From positions 1,550,001 to 1,614,000 of the forward strand of contig NW_027043819.1 in NCBI RefSeq assembly GCF_037102585.1: DNA of 64,000 bases, written 5' to 3'. The DNA is from Saccharomycopsis crataegensis. Its lineage: Eukaryota; Ascomycota; Saccharomycetes; Ascoideales; Saccharomycopsidaceae. The notes under the pieces were generated by a model that was not told the origin of the DNA, ran no database searches, and saw nothing but the letters and a program-made list of their open reading frames with translations. The translations under genes were made by a program, and so were the position numbers. This document shows, one piece after another, positions 60,093 through 64,000 of the stretch (position 1 is its first letter; each line of letters starts with the position of its first letter).

Positions 60093-61371
60093 TGGATAAA
60101 CAATCTCCTTTCTTCGGAAAGTTCAAGTAAATAGCTGGGAGAAATATTGACTGGCCTCTGATTGAAAAAAAAAAAAAAAAAAAAAAAGTATATCAGCAAG
60201 CTTCAGGAGAATAGCCATGTCAATATAAATAGTTATTTTTCTCTGTTTGCTGCGAATTCAATTACTGCATTAATTTAGTTTATCTGTACCATCAATTTAC
60301 CATTGCTACTTTGAGTGTGCATATTGAGAGATGTTGTGCATGCATGCTTTCCCATTGGAAATCCCCCTTCTATTCCAATAAAAAAGATTTTTCGAAAGGA
60401 CCGGGGAAATTAATTTTCCATTTCCAAGACTCTCGGGATATGCCAGCTCCTGTTTTATGTTTTTACTTTCTTTTTTTTTCTGCTTTAAAAACTAACAACG
60501 TAAGAGAAATTATCCATATTTGCAAGGCAAATAATGTTACACAAATACTGTACGGAAAGGGCTATCCGAAGTTTAGCCAGCATTTCACTTTTAAAAGAGC
60601 AAAATTGCTAACCGACATAAAATATGTTTATACATTATATACATATGAATATAGTGTATTCTACGGGTTCCGAGATCTTGCTCCTCAGTATTGCACAGGC
60701 AGAACTTCCACCAAAAAGTGGAGTCCATTGGCAAGCTACTGGATGCTTTTTGTTGTATACATCCGTTATGAGGGGAAACCAAATGGAAGTATTATTTCGT
60801 GGAAAGTGTTTTAGACCGATGACACATTAATAAAGTTAATCAAAATAGAAAATTAGCGAGATATCTTATCAACCGTATAACAAAGAAAAAAAAGAGCGCT
60901 TGTACGCACATAGCTGTGAAACCTGGACATGTTATCACTTCTATGCATGATAGTGCTGCAAAAGTCAACAAACATTACCAGCTTCTGTTAACCCTCCTTC
61001 CAATTTAATTATCTTATTGACTCATTTGGGAGGTTTGAACATTTTCAACCGAAAAAAAGTTGTAATTAATCTACACATAATAATATGCAGAATAACTTCT
61101 CTACGCAATCAATAGAGATTTCACATCCAACAAGACAATCGGAATGCATTTCGTGCAATAGGAAAGTGAGTTCTATACCTAAACTTTAATAGAGCATGAA
61201 AAGTACTATTTTATCAAGCAAAGTGGCTGCACTTCATGCTTTCGGCTCGCTGAACATTTCATTTCGCAAATGCAAGCTCATTGACGACATCTGGGTAAAA
61301 ATCTTCGACTTTCGGTGTGTACACCAAACATCTTTTTTCGCAATCTTCTGTCAAAATATTTACAACCAGTT
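60093..61371. other. Upstream region of the PA14 adhesin
   Basis: No gene is firmly supported. A poly-A run lies at about 60165-60186. A 167-codon plus-strand frame at 60311-60814 starts at TTG and reads without recognisable motifs. At 61085 a short ATG frame ends CISCNRK before GTGAGT, reminiscent of a zinc-cluster start, but no intact continuation is seen. Confidence 0.45.
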
Positions 61372-63705
61372 TCAGAATTTCCCCGTAATCCAATCTTGCT
61401 CATAGTCTTCCAATTTTACATCATCCTTGCTGTAAGTAGGACACTTCAACAGCAGGACCCTAGCAAACCAACATTTGATATTATCATCGTCCATGGATTG
61501 GTCCATAGAACTCCCACCGTCTAGCATCATGATGCCCCCAACATGAAAGATTTTTTTATTTGAATACACATTGCTTCCACCGATGGTGGTCTTACGAAGT
61601 TTCCAAAAGTCATTCATGTTCCATATCTCCTTTGCTCTTTTAATTATCTCTTCACGATTTTCAATAGCTAATGAGTTGGCTTCACCATTCTCAATTGCTT
61701 TGATTTCGTAGCCTGTTAAGAATTTCTGCTCAAATTCTTTTAAGAATTTCAGGGGATTTTTATTTTTCAATAATCGAAGAAACTCGCTGATTTTTTTCTT
61801 GGTATTGAAAATATCGGGAGCAAATTTTGGGCTAGTAAGAAATTCATACTGTAAAGTGTCTAGGTTCCATACCAGAGATTTCAAATCCAATATTCTAAGA
61901 CGCCGCTCCTTAGGCTTAGCACATCCATGGGAGCTGCTTTTATCATCAGTTTCCAAATTATCACTATCCCAAGCTGCCATCCCACCAACAAAGATTAAAT
62001 GGCCCCCAAGTAACACTATTGAATGATCTGCCCTTCTGAAATTTTCTTCATTTAACCTCTTTGAGGCATAATAGTGGTGTGCACCAATAATATTAGGGTC
62101 GAAGGTCACACTGAATGTAGATAACCTCTGCCACTGCCTGGTATTGAATGAGAATCGCCATAAATCTCCCAATACTTTCCCATCAGAGCTAATACCCCCA
62201 TGAATGACCATTGACTGATCAGCAAATGCACTTTCTCGCTTAGCAAAGTGTGAGTAAAAATCCTCGCCGTAACTTTTCTTCTTTATTTTCTTTTTTTCCA
62301 TCATTGTAGACCGCTTCATCTCATTGGAGAACTTTGAGTCGGCACACATCACCGCGGCATGGAAACCCCTTACGGGCGGAACAATATCACAAGGTAAGTT
62401 TGTTGAGCTGGCAAACAAAGTCAAATCAGCAGGAATAACCAAGGCTTCTGGGCTGAACTCAATATAATTTGTCACCCCTTCTTGGGAAACAATTAGGTCG
62501 ATCCTCAAAAAATCATTAAGGGGCTCAAGAGGTCCCAGAAAGGCCTGATCAATTGATTCTTTTTCTGGGGTTTTTGAACCATTGGTCTCAGGCACGTTAG
62601 TGTCTGGCAGATTCAAATCTTTCCTTAGTAGTACCTCATCACACTTTTTTGGCCCAAAACCACCAAATATGAAAACTGACACAAACAACCGTTCATTCAA
62701 CAAATCATTAGCGTCTTTTATATCATGATCATCCACCGTGTTGGTTCGAATGGGAACTGCCTTCAATCCTTGGCCTAACGCGCTATGACCAAACCTTGCA
62801 AGCGAAATATTTTTATCAGTGATTGAGTGGGTGACAAGTTTGATCTCTTTGAATTTGAAAATAAATGTATCCAAAACCCAACACCTACTGTTAAGCACCA
62901 ACCGCCTTTCAAGAATTTCCGTCCCATCATCTAGCTTCTTTTGGTTATCCATTAGTTGGAATCCCCCATAGTAGAATATATGTCTCGCGGTGATCTTCGT
63001 CATACTGGCGCAGCACAACAAAGGAGGAATGTCTCCTCTGAGAACTGGTTCCTGTATTAAATTGGTATCGGTTTCCAAAACATACAATTTTGAGTTCCGA
63101 TGGAGCTGGTTATTATAAAGAATCCAAGGTTTGATATTTTCCGGTAATTTGATGTCTAAATTTTCTGCTGCTGGTCGGATTGTGGGCGTTATTCTTGCAT
63201 GGGTGTTTAGGGGGTCGATATTTGCGGTCAACCCACCAAGAAGGAAGACTTGATTACCAATAGAGTCACATGAACCGTACACCAAAGGGGGAAGGGCCGA
63301 GTAGCCATAAAGTACGGGAATATGACGATAATTTATAAAACCGTTGTTTTCATTATCCATATTTTGCAAAGATAAATCGTCTTGATCGTCATCACTATCA
63401 AAAGATGCGACAGGTATCCCTTCAACATCCAAGTTTAATGAGGGATCCCACACTTGGTGATTTGCCACAAAGCCCAAATCAGAATCGCGGTTATATTTTT
63501 TAATTTCGGGAAAATAATAATAGTATAATTTATTCAATTCTTCCAGCATCGGACTCATCAATTCCTCGGATATTCGACGCTTCTGCTCCAATGTTGGCAA
63601 GGTGTCTCCACATTCCTGGATCTCCTTTGAATTGCTATTATTATTTTCAGCTAACGCATTGTAAAATGGGTTATTGTAGGTTATAAGCAGCATGATTTCC
63701 TTCAT
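61372..63705 (-). CDS. Kelch-repeat protein, probably Gpb1/Gpb2 (Krh) type
   Basis: The first internal ATG is at 63705 (MKEIMLLITYNNPFYNALAE), giving 777 residues. The frame remains open to a GTG at 63825, so the true start may lie upstream or across an intron. Kelch-like blades are seen: GNQVFLLGGL, HIFYYGGFQL, FVSVFIFGGFG, QSMVIHGGISSDGKVLGDLW, SIVLLGGHLIFVGGMAAWDS and KIFHVGGIMMLDGG. The strings IPPLLCCASMTKITARHIFY and RCWVLDTFIFKFKEIKL recall yeast Gpb1/Gpb2, G-beta-mimicking kelch proteins that pair with Gpa2 and restrain protein kinase A signalling. Loops between blades are long and charged. Family assignment is from memory; Mds3/Pmd1-type kelch proteins are the main alternative. Confidence 0.7.
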   Translation of the reverse strand: MKEIMLLITYNNPFYNALAENNNSNSKEIQECGDTLPTLEQKRRISEELMSPMLEELNKLYYYYFPEIKKYNRDSDLGFVANHQVWDPSLNLDVEGIPVASFDSDDDQDDLSLQNMDNENNGFINYRHIPVLYGYSALPPLVYGSCDSIGNQVFLLGGLTANIDPLNTHARITPTIRPAAENLDIKLPENIKPWILYNNQLHRNSKLYVLETDTNLIQEPVLRGDIPPLLCCASMTKITARHIFYYGGFQLMDNQKKLDDGTEILERRLVLNSRCWVLDTFIFKFKEIKLVTHSITDKNISLARFGHSALGQGLKAVPIRTNTVDDHDIKDANDLLNERLFVSVFIFGGFGPKKCDEVLLRKDLNLPDTNVPETNGSKTPEKESIDQAFLGPLEPLNDFLRIDLIVSQEGVTNYIEFSPEALVIPADLTLFASSTNLPCDIVPPVRGFHAAVMCADSKFSNEMKRSTMMEKKKIKKKSYGEDFYSHFAKRESAFADQSMVIHGGISSDGKVLGDLWRFSFNTRQWQRLSTFSVTFDPNIIGAHHYYASKRLNEENFRRADHSIVLLGGHLIFVGGMAAWDSDNLETDDKSSSHGCAKPKERRLRILDLKSLVWNLDTLQYEFLTSPKFAPDIFNTKKKISEFLRLLKNKNPLKFLKEFEQKFLTGYEIKAIENGEANSLAIENREEIIKRAKEIWNMNDFWKLRKTTIGGSNVYSNKKIFHVGGIMMLDGGSSMDQSMDDDNIKCWFARVLLLKCPTYSKDDVKLEDYEQDWITGKF

Positions 63706-64000
63706 TACGAACCCACTGACGAGTTCTGGCGCCAATATATTGAGACATCGCTGCTTTTCACTAGAATAAAAAATAGCCAGATGTATAGGAATTATTTGAC
63801 AGTTATTATTTAGTTGCTTTCTCACCCTTCTTCACACCCCAGTAAAAAAACAAGAAGACGTTATGTTGCTGCAACTTCAGGCAGGGTAATGAGAGATACG
63901 CTGTTATCGGTAACCTTATTTGGTGTTCAGACATACTCCATGGTACACACCGTTCGATATAACTGCAACTACAGCTATTATTGCGTTAAGAAGAAAAAAA

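Noticed and set aside
60311-60814. 167-codon plus-strand frame
   Set aside because: It starts at TTG, has no recognisable motif or signal, and lies in the adhesin upstream region; kept only as a note.
61085-61405. Short frames containing CISCNRK and KCKLIDD, considered as a split zinc-cluster gene
   Set aside because: No acceptable branch site was found, and no protein-like continuation follows before the kelch gene.

Overview
The window looks like nuclear DNA of a budding yeast (Saccharomycotina). It is AT-rich, most genes are intronless, and the one clear intron has GTATGT, TACTAAC and TAG signals. The recognised genes are typical yeast ones: HOS4, HSP10, EXG1-type glucanase, HEL1, ARP4, LAS21/GPI7, COQ2, YPT52, a YTP1-like gene and a GPB1/GPB2-like kelch gene. 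I cannot name the species. In HOS4, near-identical repeats alternate CTG with ATG at one codon, which weakly favours CTG = Leu. Several open frames begin at GTG, TTG or CTG; for genes I report the first credible ATG, and I flag those where none is clear.

Layout. 0.5-33 kb is ordinary gene-dense chromosome: HOS4 (+), HSP10 (-, spliced directly after its ATG and carrying a perfect heat-shock element), a secreted GH5 glucanase with a very long poly-Ser linker (+), an aspartyl-protease-fold protein that lacks the second catalytic motif (-), tRNA-Arg(UCU) (-), HEL1 (+), ARP4 (-), an unrecognised 1837-residue protein (-), a possible small two-exon gene (+), LAS21 (+), COQ2 (-), YPT52 (+), an unrecognised 484-residue protein (-) and a small ORF (-). 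34-60 kb is sparse and accessory in character: a large frameshifted Ser/Thr-rich adhesin (-), a 3.9 kb gene-free stretch, a YTP1-like membrane protein (-), an MFS transporter (+), a nitrilase (+), a Zn2Cys6 regulator (+), a broken inverted copy of the nitrilase (-), another 3.9 kb gene-free stretch and a PA14/GLEYA-type adhesin (-). Conserved sequence resumes with the kelch gene (-) at the right end.

The main candidate system is the 45.5-54.8 kb block. It holds a transporter, a nitrilase with an intact Glu-Lys-Cys triad, a local zinc-cluster regulator and a second, broken nitrilase. A dyad of the form GGAC-N6-GTCC, the kind of site bound by Zn2Cys6 dimers, lies 111 bp upstream of the transporter as a perfect 18-bp palindrome. 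It recurs as four tandem 18-bp copies upstream of the live nitrilase and as one imperfect copy upstream of the broken nitrilase. I read this as a small nitrile-handling regulon, probably controlled by the local regulator. The broken copy records recent gene conversion: its 5' part is almost identical to the live gene, its 3' part is clearly diverged, and the boundary falls on a 9-bp repeat that also bounds a 100-bp deletion.

Limits: all calls rest on reading sequence and translations without database searches. Membrane segments, GPI signals and domain edges are estimates by eye.
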